Below are positions 15,559-26,200 of a stretch of 43,229 bases of DNA, piece by piece. Numbering within the stretch: position 1 is the stretch's first letter; each line of letters opens with the position of its first letter. The position numbers and the translations under genes were made by a program. This DNA comes from Blastocatellia bacterium (GTDB lineage: Bacteria; Acidobacteriota; Blastocatellia; Pyrinomonadales; Pyrinomonadaceae), in the NCBI GenBank assembly GCA_016789145.1, contig JAEUQI010000020.1, positions 1 to 43,229 on the forward strand, in the 5' to 3' direction. The notes beneath the pieces were generated by a model. It did not search any database, was not told the DNA's origin, and worked only from the letters and a program-made list of their open reading frames with translations.

Positions 15559-15999
15559 CTAGGAATTACCTATGGTCTCGGGCAAAGTAACGCGTCCCGC
15601 ATCTCGCCACAGGCGCTCGAGGTCGTAGTAATCACGCGCTTCCTTGTCGAAAATATGGACGACAAAATCACCGTAATCGACCAAGACCCATTCGGCGGCA
15701 TTGTAGCCCTCGACGCGAACTGCCTTGGTCTTTAGCTGTTTTTTTAATTGTTCGTCTATCTCGTCCGCGATCGCCTGTACCTGACGCTGATTCGTTCCGC
15801 TTGCGATAACGAAAAACTCAGTGAAACTCGCTATCTCGCGCAAGTCGAGAACAACTATGCCGAGGCCTTTTTTCTCATCGATACAACGAACAGCTAGCTG
15901 AACCGATTCGTCCAAAGAATCGAATGGCACTACTTTTGGAACGACGTCTGTCGTTGCTTCTTCACGGTTGAGAGATAATTCTTTTGCTTCTTCCATCAT
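15559..15999 (-). CDS. rsfS: Ribosome silencing factor RsfS
   Basis: The 146-residue protein binds uL14 on the 50S subunit and blocks subunit joining under nutrient limitation. The conserved block is AVRCIDEKKGLGIVVLDLRE, FTEFFVIASGTNQRQVQAIA, and VEGYNAAEWVLVDYGDFVVH then FDKEARDYYDLERLW. The N-terminal 25 residues are extra and acidic. Its start overlaps the nadD stop (ATGATGA arrangement at 15994-15999), so the first or second ATG could be used. Confidence 0.93.
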   Translation of the reverse strand: MMEEAKELSLNREEATTDVVPKVVPFDSLDESVQLAVRCIDEKKGLGIVVLDLREIASFTEFFVIASGTNQRQVQAIADEIDEQLKKQLKTKAVRVEGYNAAEWVLVDYGDFVVHIFDKEARDYYDLERLWRDAGRVTLPETIGNS

Positions 16000-16670
16000 T
16001 TATAAATCTGATATTTTTCGATGTATTTTGCAACCTCTTTTGGAACATCGTTCAACCAATCGTCACCGCCCTCACGAATATTCGCCCTGATATCTGTCGC
16101 CGAGACGTCCATATCTACGGCGTCTGAGAAATAGATGCTCGGTGTTGCCGCGAGATCGTCAACCCAAAATTGGCCTCGAACATCGACGATCCTGCTGCGG
16201 ATCTCGTCAGTCACATGGTCTCTGGTAAGCTCGGTGCCCGGGCGTGTGACCACGATTATATTCATCAGCGAAAGTACGCGTTCCCAATCTCGCCATGTTG
16301 TGATCTCTTCCCACGAATCTCCGCCGATGACGAAAAACAGTTCGTCGTCAGGATATTTCTCGATCAGCTTCGGCATCGTCTCGACCGAATATGGTTTCTC
16401 CGGAGCCTCGATCTCTATTCGCGAAACGCTCATTCTCCGCTCATCTGACGTGACAAGACAGAGCATCGCGTAGCGATCATACGCTGAAGTCGGTTTCAAT
16501 CTTACCTTATGCGGTGCGTGAAACGCCGGAATAAAGACGAATCGGCTGAGCACAAACTGTTCCGTGATAGAGCTCGCGATCTGAGAATGACCGTTATGAA
16601 CAGGATCGAAACTGCCGCCAAAAAAAGCGGTGCGTGGCCGTATTTGTTGTGGTAAACCGTCTATATTCAA
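15996..16670 (-). CDS. nadD: Nicotinate-nucleotide adenylyltransferase NadD
   Basis: NadD adenylylates nicotinate mononucleotide to deamido-NAD in NAD synthesis. The nucleotidyltransferase motif AFFGGSFDPVHNGHSQIAS lies near the N-terminus, FVIGGDSWEEI in the middle and VSATDIRANIREG near the C-terminus. I chose the TTG at 16670 (224 residues), 4 nt downstream of the obg stop. An ATG at 16736 would overlap obg by 62 bp and add a basic 23-residue extension that mirrors obg coding sequence. The choice is not certain because neither start has a good ribosome-binding site. Confidence 0.9.
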   Translation of the reverse strand: MNIDGLPQQIRPRTAFFGGSFDPVHNGHSQIASSITEQFVLSRFVFIPAFHAPHKVRLKPTSAYDRYAMLCLVTSDERRMSVSRIEIEAPEKPYSVETMPKLIEKYPDDELFFVIGGDSWEEITTWRDWERVLSLMNIIVVTRPGTELTRDHVTDEIRSRIVDVRGQFWVDDLAATPSIYFSDAVDMDVSATDIRANIREGGDDWLNDVPKEVAKYIEKYQIYK

Positions 16671-16674
16671 TGAT

Positions 16675-17703
16675 CTACGCGACCGATATTTCGATCTCTT
16701 CTTCGGCGATAGCGTCAAGTCTTTTTGTAACGGCATTCACAAGTTCTTTGACTCCCTTACGGGAAGCAGACGATATCTCGTGAAACTCTTTGTTGTCTTT
16801 CTTCACACGCTCTTTGAGTGAGGCGAGCCGTTCATCGTCCTCGAGAATGTCGAGTTTTGTAGCGACAACGATCTGCGGCCTTGCTGCCAAATTAATGTCG
16901 TAATTCGCCAATTCGCGGTTGATGATCTCGTAATCCTCAACAGGATCGCGGCCCGAAAATGACGATACATCGACGAGATGCAATATCAATTTTGTACGTT
17001 CAACGTGTCGCAGAAATCGATCACCAAGACCGGCACCGTCGCTTGCGCCTTCGATCAAGCCGGGAATGTCGGCAACAACAAACGTTCGGAAATCGCCTAC
17101 ATCGACGACACCAAGATTTGGTTCCAGCGTCGTGAACGGATAATCTGCGATCTTTGGTTTGGCAGCGGAAATAACGGAGATCAACGTCGATTTTCCGGCA
17201 TTCGGAAAACCCACTAAACCGACATCCGCGATAAGTTTAAGTTCGAGTTGTAGTTCACGCTCTTCGCCAGGACGGCCGTCGTAATGGTATTTCGGAGCTT
17301 GCTGTGTCGGCGTAGCGAAGTGTGAATTGCCCCAGCCGCCTTTACCGCCGCGTGCCGCGCAATAACGCTGTCCGGGCTCGGTGAAATCAAACATCAGCAC
17401 TTCCGTCTCGGCGTCGTAGATCTGCGTGCCAACCGGTACTTTGACCGTAGCGTCGGCACCGTCTTTGCCGGATCGGTTCGACCCTTCGCCGTGGCGGCCG
17501 CGTTCTGCCTTATGTTCGGGATTGTAGCGAAGGTGAAGCAGAGTGTTCAGCCCTTCGGTCGATTCGATCCAAACACTGCCGCCAACACCGCCGTCGCCGC
17601 CCGAGGGCCCGCCGTGCGGCACGAACTTTTCGCGCCTAAAGGCAGTCACACCATTTCCGCCATCGCCGGCCTTAACCTTGATCTTTACTCTATCTAAGAA
17701 CAC
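16675..17703 (-). CDS. obg: GTPase Obg (CgtA)
   Basis: The 342-residue GTPase acts in 50S assembly and stress control. The Gly-rich Obg fold occupies the N-terminus ([30 protein letters not shown]) and is followed by the G domain: G1 [13 protein letters not shown]3 [10 protein letters not shown], and G4 as ATKLD rather than the usual N-K-x-D. The GTG at 17703 gives the standard N-terminus [10 protein letters not shown]; an upstream TTG at 17739 would add 12 residues not seen in the family. There is no long acidic C-terminal domain. First gene of the minus-strand operon. Confidence 0.94.
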   Translation of the reverse strand: MFLDRVKIKVKAGDGGNGVTAFRREKFVPHGGPSGGDGGVGGSVWIESTEGLNTLLHLRYNPEHKAERGRHGEGSNRSGKDGADATVKVPVGTQIYDAETEVLMFDFTEPGQRYCAARGGKGGWGNSHFATPTQQAPKYHYDGRPGEERELQLELKLIADVGLVGFPNAGKSTLISVISAAKPKIADYPFTTLEPNLGVVDVGDFRTFVVADIPGLIEGASDGAGLGDRFLRHVERTKLILHLVDVSSFSGRDPVEDYEIINRELANYDINLAARPQIVVATKLDILEDDERLASLKERVKKDNKEFHEISSASRKGVKELVNAVTKRLDAIAEEEIEISVA

Positions 17704-17792
17704 TAGACTGAGTTTACGGTTCGAAACCGCCAATAGCAATCTGCAACAATGTCGAGCGCATGTCGTATCATATCAATTGACTCGATCAAGTG

Positions 17793-19019
17793 ATGTTGTT
17801 TGCCGAAACGATAAAACTAGCTGTCTCGTCGATACTGTCGCATAAATTGCGATCATTTCTGACGCTGCTCGGCGTCATCTTTGGCGTCGCGACAGTGATC
17901 GTTGTTGTGTCGCTGGTCGAGGGATTTAATGCCTACGTTGACGAAAAGATCGCGAATATTGGCACGAACGCGTTCAGTGTTCAGCGATTCTCGATCGAAG
18001 ACTATTCGAGCGTCGAGGTGCTAAACGCGGCTCGGCGCCGTAACAAGGATGTTGGCGTCGACGACCTAAAGGCTTTGGCGGCTGCCGGCGGTCCGATCAA
18101 AGATGCAGGCGGCAAAGCCGGCGGCATCGCTGATGTTAAATTTGGTGACGAATCACTCCTGAATATTCAGCTCAAAGCGACCACTCCGAACATGGAAGAG
18201 ATCGAAAAGATCGAATCTCGCGAAGGCCGTTATTTCATCAACGCCGAAGAAGAATCTCGAAAGTTGGTCTGTTTTATCGGCTCGGAAATGGCGGAGAAGC
18301 TGTTCCCAAAAAGCGATGCAATTGGGCAAACGATCAAGATCGACGGTCGCAGTTTTCTGGTTATCGGCGTCGGCAAGGAACTTGGCTCAGCCTTTGGCCA
18401 GTCTCGCGATATGTATGCGTCGATCCCGCTTTCGACCTATCTGTCGATCTACGGATCGCGTCGTTCGATCTCGATATCTGTGGCATCGACGAGCCCGGAT
18501 ACGTATCTCGAAGCTATCGATGCGGCGAGGACCTTGATGCGTGTTCGCAGGCAGCTTGAGCCGGACGAGGCTGACAACTTCGGCATCGTCACACCGAGTG
18601 CTATCAATGAGCTTCGCGACAAGATCTTCGGAACTATCCAAGTTGCGGCGATCGGCGTCACATCGATCTCGCTCATCGTCGGCGGCATTGTGATCATGAA
18701 CATTATGCTCGTCAGTGTCACGGAGCGAACGAAAGAGATCGGTATTCGCAAAAGTATGGGGGCTAGACAAAGCGATATCCTTAAGCAGTTCCTCGCCGAA
18801 TCTACAACACTCGCACTTATTGGCGGCTCGATCGGCATTGTTATTGCCTATCTTATTGCGAAAACAGTTGCCGTGCTGTTCTCGGTTCCTACGGAATTGC
18901 CTCTACTTTGGACAGTGATCGCGATCGGCGTGTCGAGTTCGGTAGGCTTGATCTCGGGCGTCTTTCCGGCGTGGAAAGCGGCGAATCTGGATCCGATCGT
19001 TGCGTTGAGAGCTGATTAA
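17793..19019 (+). CDS. ABC transporter permease, MacB/FtsX type (first of two)
   Basis: The 408-residue membrane protein has one N-terminal transmembrane helix (FLTLLGVIFGVATVIVVVSL), a large periplasmic domain (about 45-280) and three C-terminal helices, the MacB/FtsX layout. The signature after the second helix reads GGIVIMNIMLVSVTERTKEI then GIRKSMGARQSDIL; the C-terminus ends FPAWKAANLDPIVALRAD. Such permeases couple a cytoplasmic ATPase to periplasmic work, in efflux or lipoprotein handling. ATG 17793 is preferred to the GTG one codon upstream. The second permease starts 4 nt downstream. Confidence 0.9.
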   Translation: MLFAETIKLAVSSILSHKLRSFLTLLGVIFGVATVIVVVSLVEGFNAYVDEKIANIGTNAFSVQRFSIEDYSSVEVLNAARRRNKDVGVDDLKALAAAGGPIKDAGGKAGGIADVKFGDESLLNIQLKATTPNMEEIEKIESREGRYFINAEEESRKLVCFIGSEMAEKLFPKSDAIGQTIKIDGRSFLVIGVGKELGSAFGQSRDMYASIPLSTYLSIYGSRRSISISVASTSPDTYLEAIDAARTLMRVRRQLEPDEADNFGIVTPSAINELRDKIFGTIQVAAIGVTSISLIVGGIVIMNIMLVSVTERTKEIGIRKSMGARQSDILKQFLAESTTLALIGGSIGIVIAYLIAKTVAVLFSVPTELPLLWTVIAIGVSSSVGLISGVFPAWKAANLDPIVALRAD

Positions 19020-19023
19020 AGCG

Positions 19024-20292
19024 ATGGCGTTAATTCGCACAAATTTCTACGAAAACGTGCTGATGGCGTTCGACACGCTGCGTCAGCACAAGCTTCGATC
19101 GTTCCTCACGATACTTGGCGTAATTATTGGAACCGTTACTGTTATCGTGATCGCTGCCTTCGTTTCCGGCATCGATGCTCGTGTTTCCAAGGAGATCGAA
19201 TCTTTTGGCACTAATTCGATCTATGCGTTCAAATTTGAGCCTGGCTTCAATTTCAATCCGTCGATGGAAGAGCGAACACGGCCGCCGCTGACCGAAGAAC
19301 ACGCCAACGCGATCCGGGAGCAATGTGTGAATTGTGACTACGTTTCGCCATTCATGTCGCCGGTCGATTTCATCAGTGGTCCATTTACGGAGCGAGTTAA
19401 TGTCCGCAACAAAGAGATCGAGATGACGAATGCGACCGTCCAAGGTGCAGCATCGGACTATTTTTTAATGGGCGTCACTTCGCTTGCTGAGGGAAGATAC
19501 TTCACAGCTGAAGAAGAACGCCGTCGGGCAAATGTCGCGGTGATCGGCGTTGATGTCGCGAATACACTGTTCCCACGGACGAACGCGTTAGACCAAAACA
19601 TTCAGATCGAAGGCCGCAATTACCGTGTCATCGGCGTTCTTAAGGAACGCGAGATCTTTCTCATTGGTGCCGAAGACCCAAACAATGAGAACAAAGCAGT
19701 CTACCTGCCGTTCAAGACGATCAAACAGCTCTATCCTGCGAACGAAGACTGCTTCATTATGGCGACGGCTAAGCCGGGCAAGATGAAGGAAGCTCTCGAA
19801 GAAATGCGAACTATACTTCGCCGTGAACGCAATCTCGAGTATGGAAAACCAGACAATTTCGGCGTTCAAACCTCCGATGAGATCATCAACCAATTTGGTG
19901 CCATAACGAGCGGCATCTTTATTCTGATGGTCGCTATATCAAGCGTTGGTCTTTTGATCGGCGGCATCGGTGTGATGAATGTAATGCTCGTTTCAGTAAC
20001 CGAACGAACGAAAGAGATCGGCGTCCGCAAAGCGATCGGAGCCAAACGTACGGACATCGTTACGCAGTTCCTCATCGAAGCCGCAACTCTTACCGGCATC
20101 GGCGGTGTGATGGGAATTTTGATCGGTGTGCTTCTTTCGCTGTTGATCAACCTGTTCCTGCCAACTTACATACCGCTGTGGGCTCCGATCGTTGGTTTTT
20201 GTGTCTCGGTCGGTCTCGGCGTGGTGTTCGGGCTGCTTCCCGCCTGGAAAGCCGCCCGTCTCGACCCGATCGAAGCGCTTAGGTACGAGTAG
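19024..20292 (+). CDS. ABC transporter permease, MacB/FtsX type (second of two)
   Basis: The 422-residue protein has the same layout as its neighbour and is clearly its paralog: N-terminal helix FLTILGVIIGTVTVIVIAAF, periplasmic core with CVNCDYVSP (two cysteines), then SSVGLLIGGIGVMNVMLVSV and TERTKEIGVRKAIGAKRTDI, ending FGLLPAWKAARLDPIEALRY. Two such permeases are expected to form a heterodimer with an ATP-binding subunit and a periplasmic adaptor, neither of which is adjacent. It converges on the giant secreted protein with a 3-bp gap. Confidence 0.9.
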   Translation: MALIRTNFYENVLMAFDTLRQHKLRSFLTILGVIIGTVTVIVIAAFVSGIDARVSKEIESFGTNSIYAFKFEPGFNFNPSMEERTRPPLTEEHANAIREQCVNCDYVSPFMSPVDFISGPFTERVNVRNKEIEMTNATVQGAASDYFLMGVTSLAEGRYFTAEEERRRANVAVIGVDVANTLFPRTNALDQNIQIEGRNYRVIGVLKEREIFLIGAEDPNNENKAVYLPFKTIKQLYPANEDCFIMATAKPGKMKEALEEMRTILRRERNLEYGKPDNFGVQTSDEIINQFGAITSGIFILMVAISSVGLLIGGIGVMNVMLVSVTERTKEIGVRKAIGAKRTDIVTQFLIEAATLTGIGGVMGILIGVLLSLLINLFLPTYIPLWAPIVGFCVSVGLGVVFGLLPAWKAARLDPIEALRYE

Positions 20293-20295
20293 AGC

Positions 20296-23200
20296 TCATT
20301 CAAGAGGCTCGGCGATGAAATCAACGTCTGAAATGTTATCGGTCACAGTGACCACGCGCGTCGGCATTGCGAACTCATAGCGTTTCGACGAAACAATGAG
20401 CACACAGGTTTCGCCGACCGGGACGTCCTCGATCGTGTAGTAACCAAAGGCACCGGTGATCGCACGCTTGATCTCGCCATTTACTGATAGCTCGATCGTC
20501 ACACCGCGAATTCCGTTACCGTTCGCCGTTACAATTCTACCCGAGACACTGGCGAACGATGCAGAGGGAGCCAATGCTTCGTCACCGCCGATGTCAAAGC
20601 CGCCGCCTGCCGGCCGTAGATGATTCTCGAAATCGTTGAAAACACCGACATTCACGCCCGTATCCATCGCGGGTGACACAAGCGACGTTGATAGATGGAG
20701 ATTCGGAGTCGCGGCCGTCGGATCGACGAACTGTGGATCTGCGTCCTGGCTCGCCGCGTCTTGCCCGACCGCGGCCTGCCAAGCTGCGAGGCTCGCTCGA
20801 TCAACCGAATTGTATAAGCCAAAGACTCCACCCGATCCTGAGGCTCTGTAGATGTTATTGTTGACAGTCAGACCGAAGGGATTTACGCCTGTTCCGCCAA
20901 CACGAACGGCGTAGTTGGTCCCTGAGGATCCGGAATTTGTTCTGGCGTTGTAGAAGATATTGTTTCTATATCGCCTAGTATTGGTCGTTACACTGCTGTT
21001 CAACGCGAACGAACGACCGACTCCGGACGTCGGCGAGCCGCCAAGATAGACGCTATTGTGATACAGATTATTCGTGCCACCAATCTCACGAAATCCATTT
21101 AGGCCGCCTGCTAGGGCTGCGTTCCCGATCGCAGAGCCGACGCCATCGCCCAGTGCGATCATATTGTTTCGATAGGTCGTCGTTCCGCCCTCGATGCGTA
21201 CGCCGTTCACTTCGGCGGTTGCGCTTGGTGCTCCTGTCGCTCCGATACTGATCCCGTACACGAAATTTCGCTCAACGATATTCGCCGTTGAGCCAGTAAA
21301 GTAAATACCGTGAACGACCGTAGCATTGTCGGTCGAGGTGTTTCTCAGGTTTCGGATAGTATTGTTGGAAAGCGTCGAGTTCGCTGAGCTGCTAAAGGTT
21401 GCGATACCGCAAAGAGAGGCTGACAGACCTGTCCCGCTGCCCGCATTCGTAGTCAAGTTTTGAACCGTATTGCCCGAAATGTTCGACGCGAATCCTGAAT
21501 ATATGCCGATAATGCCTTGTGTAGTGCTCGATCCATTAATGACGATCGAATCAGCAACACTTCCGCCTATTGTGTTTCCTGATGCCGTAAGCGAAGCCGT
21601 AGTTGCCGTGGCCGCTCCGATGACATAGAGCCGGTCGCTGCCGGTCGAACCATTTGTAATTGATATGCCGCCGATCTGATTGTTCGAAATGTTCAACGTC
21701 GAAGGACTTTGAAATGTGAAGATCCCAGCGTGAGTATATCCGCTACCGAAGCCATTGATCGAAATAGCTCCGTTTGAAGTCATACTGCCGATCAGATTTC
21801 CGTTTGCGTTCATCGGCCCGGATTGATGATTGTAAATACCGATAAAGATCGCCAAGGAAAAAGCGCTGTCTAGCGATATTGCAGTGATAGTGTTGTTGTT
21901 TACAACATTGGCTGCTCCCGCTGACCAGGTTCGGCAATAGATGCCGTTGAACGAAAACGAATCGTTGATCGCATACGTTCCGGTACCATCTACAGCAGAG
22001 TATCCGATAGTATTTCCGGTGATCGTAATGCCTTCGGCTCCGCCAACGGCAGTGTTGTCGTTTACTTCGATCACACGATGTTCAAGACTGCCACCCATTC
22101 CGTCGAGAGTTGTTGTTTGGTAGAAGCGATTATTCTCTACGGTCCACGATTTTGAGCCTGCGCCCATGTGTATGCCATTTCGATAGAAATCGAAGATGTT
22201 GTTGTTGCGAACAATGTTATTGCCGTTTCCTACCGACGCGTCGGTAGCATATCCAACAGAACTAACGCCGCGATCTGCTTTCTCGCCGGTTGAGCCGCCG
22301 ATGTTGCAGAATTCGATCAGGTTGTTGTCATTGCCATTCGCCGTTGTATCGTCAGTCGATATGAAAACGACGCCGGACGTAGTGCCGACAAAAGTGCCTC
22401 GCAAATTTGTGTTTCGAATGGTGTTCGATGTCGCACCGTTCTGTAATCGAATGGTTGAGTTTTGTGTTCCAACGTCGACCGCGTTATTCGACAAGGTCAG
22501 ACTTGTGCCGCCGGAGTTTATGCCGTCGATAGTTACATTGTCCGCACCGTTGAGATTGACCAGTGGTGTGTCCGCGGGCATGACGCCGGAGATCTCGCGA
22601 GAGCCGCCGGCGAGAGGTTCGATCACTATTGAAGTGTAACTAGCAAATCCATCTCCATTGAACGTCAAATTCGCAGTCGCCGTTTCGGTGGTTGTTCCGT
22701 TGATCGTGATCGTGACCGAGCCTGTGTGCGAACCGGCGTTTATCGCGTCGAACGCATCCTTAAGAGTGTTGTAGTTGCCGGACGAGAGGTCCGAACCCGT
22801 AACGGTCACGAGGTTTAATTCCGGCGTCGGAGTTGGCTCGGGTGTCGGTGTCGGAGTTGGTGTTTCCTCGGGTGTCGGAGTTGGTTCCGGCGTTGGTGTT
22901 GGCGTCGGCGTTTCCTCAGGCGTAGGCGTCGGAGTTGGTGCTACACAGGCACCGAGCCGGACAGTTGTAAGTGCTGAGCCAAAATTACCGGTAACGATGT
23001 CTTGACGACCATCGGCATTAAGGTCGCCTACTTTGATCGAATAAGGCCACCAACCGGCCGGGACCGCAAGTGTTTCCGCGAAGCCTCCGCTGCCGTCACC
23101 GAAAAAGATCGCATCATTTGCGACCCAACTATCTGCGACAACCAGATCGTGAACTCCATCATTATCGAGATCGGCAAGTGCGAGCGACTCGGGCGTGTTA

Positions 23201-26200
23201 AGTGGTGAAAGTTCAGTCGTACCTGAAAATCCGCCAAGGCCGTCGCCATTTCTGATCGAAACGGTGTTCCCAAGCTTGTTTGAGACCGCAAAATCAAGAT
23301 TTGCATCGGCATCGAAGTTGCCGGTCGTGATCGAAACGGGGCCGTTGCCAACGGCTACGTTCGTAGTTCCGCTTAGGCCACCAAGGCCGTCACCCAAACG
23401 TACAGAAACAGAATTAGTGTCATAGTTTACAGACAGCACGTCGCCATTGCCGTCAGAATTTACGTCAGCGATAGTAACGGCTACGACTCCGGCAGCGGTG
23501 GTAACCGGAGCGCCAGACGTGAAACCACCGGAGCCATCGCCAATGAGAACGAGAACAGCACTACCAGAGTATTGTCCGATCACGATGTCGCGTTTTCCGT
23601 CGTTATTGAGATCACCAACCGCGAGTCCGTTTGGCCCGTCGAGAAAGTCGATCGATGGCAGATTCGAGAATGTTCCATCACCGTTGCCGAGCCGACGGAT
23701 GAGGCGATTGTTTGCGGCTGTTACAAGGTCGAGCCTGCCGTCGTTATTGATATCGACAAGTTCGGTCAATGTCGGCCCGAAAGCGATGCTGACGTCGCCT
23801 GCATGGACGAACGCGCCAAATCCATCACCGAGCATTATCGACACGGCGTTCGACCATTCGTTCATTACTGCAAGGTCTTGATCACCATCATTATCGATGT
23901 CGCCGATCGATGTGGACACGGCGGATGTTGCTGCGGTTATGTCAGTCCCCTCGGTAAAGGCCACGGACATCGTGCATTCCGCACCGTTAGTTACGGTCAT
24001 CGTAAATGTTGTGGTTGCTGGATTTCCACCGTTGAACCCCGTGACCTTGACGGTATATGTGCCCGCCGGCGAAGCGCTCGTTACACGAACAACTCCCGAA
24101 ACAGGATCGGCGACCAACGTTCCGCGAAAGCGGCTGTCGGTAGTTGCGCTGATCGAGTTGGCTCCGTTAGGAATCGCGTCCGGAGTGACTGATGTATTTC
24201 CGCTCAAAACCAAATTCGAGTCTGGATATGTCCCTAAAACCGGGGGCGTCGGAGTTGGCTCCGGTGTCGGAGTAGGAGTTGGCGTTGGTTCCGGCGTCGG
24301 TGTCGGCGTCGGAGTAGGCGTTGCAGTCGGAGAGGGCAACGGCGTCGGTGTCGGCGTCGGTGGCAATGGCGTCGGAGTTGGGGTCGGCGTAGGGCCTCCG
24401 GGATCGCCTGCAATTGTCCAATCGGAGAACGCCGTCACATTTGTCGCAGTTGCACGATGTGTGTACGTGTTTGCAAAATCAGATGCGACAAACGCGTTGC
24501 CCCCGGCGATACGATATGCCTTGTACGCCGGCTCGTTGCTGATGATATCGACAAAATCATACTGAAATATCAATTGCGAATTCGTCACACCGCCGCCGGG
24601 ATTTTCGACATTCCACCAACGTTGCAGACGATTAGTCGGCAGCCCGACGGCCGTATTTGTGTATTCGCCTTGATTGGCCTTAACGGAGACATTTCCTGTT
24701 CCAGAGATCTCACCAACATAAACGGGCGAATAAGCGTTTAGCGTACCAACAGGGAAGCCGTAAACGCCGTCACTATCGACACAGCGCACGAGAGCTGTCC
24801 TGATGTAGCTCGTGTCCGAGCCGCCCATTACACGGTCCCGACGGCAATCGGTGACGACGACGGTTCCGCTACCGTTGATGACGCCGCCGCCGAGCTTTAA
24901 GATACCGTTGATCGTCAACGTGCGGCCGGGTCCTACGGTGAGAGTTCCGCCGTTGACGATCAGATCGGCCAGCACAACATCACTCGAAGTGATGCTCACC
25001 GAACCGGAACCTGAGGGAATGACGGCGCTTGTATTAGCCGCCGGAACCGCACCCGTCGACCAATTTGCACCGTCATTCCAATCGGAAGTGCCTGCAGACA
25101 CATTCCAAACTTGTCCGTAAAGCCTTGTGAAATAATGAGCTACGGTATTTCCAACCTGATGGAAACTACCGCCGATATATCGATCTGGCCCTACGTCGAT
25201 GCTGGCACGAAGCTGCCTGCCAAGGCGCAGTTCGTCGGAATAGCCATAGACTGCGTTCCAACCGTTATAGACCGTATCGTAGCGTCCGAGTCCGTCGAGG
25301 ACGATCGTGTTGTCCTTAGTTCTTGTGAATTGCCCGCTGACGTAAAGGTCGTTGCCGTCTAGTCGAAGGCGCTCGACAATGAAGTTCGTACCGCTGTTCG
25401 CGAGTTCGACGTAAGTGTTCGTCGCTGTATTTAGCTTTGTAAAGTTGAAGAGAAAATAGTCGTTGTCGGACGTTCGCGAAAAGTCTCCACCGATGTAAAG
25501 ATCGTCGCCTTTAAACGCGAGAGCATGAACATCGCCGTTCATCCCGTTGTTCGGAACGGTTGACCACGTGCCGGACATCAAGTTGTAGCGAGCGAGTCTA
25601 TTTAGATTTAGAACGGCATTGTCAGACGTTCGCGTAAACATGCCGCCAACCCAAAGCTCGTCGCCGCGTTGTGCGAATGACAAAACAGGGCCGTTAAGTC
25701 CATTATTCCCAACAGGATGCCATGTGCCCGCCGTCAAATTATACCGAGCCATGCGGTTCAAATTTGTCACCGCACCATCAAACGTGGCCGTAAAATCACC
25801 GCCAACATACAAGTTGTCCCCAACCCGCCAAAACGCTTCAACATCCCCGTTCAGGCCATTATTCGCTAGCGGCATCCATGTACGAGTAACCGGATCGAAC
25901 CTCGCTACCTTGTTCAACGCTGGGATTGTGTTCGCCGCCCGAGTGAACGCACCGCCGACATATATATTGCCAGAGGCGTCACTTGCAATAGAGTTGGCTG
26001 TGGAGTTAAGAGCGATACCGTCCAGGAGTCCGACCTCCTCGATCCCGACCGACGGAACTCCCATTGGGCTTAGCAGTGAAGTTGTGTCCAGTTCGTATTT
26101 TACAAACCCATTTAGATTTACAACGGTTCCGTCACCGCTATTGCGAAACTCGCCTCCAACGAAACAGGAGTATTTACCGTTTCCCGATTCCGGGACACAG

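Noticed and set aside
16671-16736. Longer NadD start at the ATG at 16736
   Set aside because: It would overlap obg by 62 bp, has no ribosome-binding site at the right distance, and the extra residues do not match NadD proteins.
22815-24397. Short tandem repeats as a CRISPR array
   Set aside because: Units are 6-12 bp without spacers and encode Thr-Pro linkers in frame.
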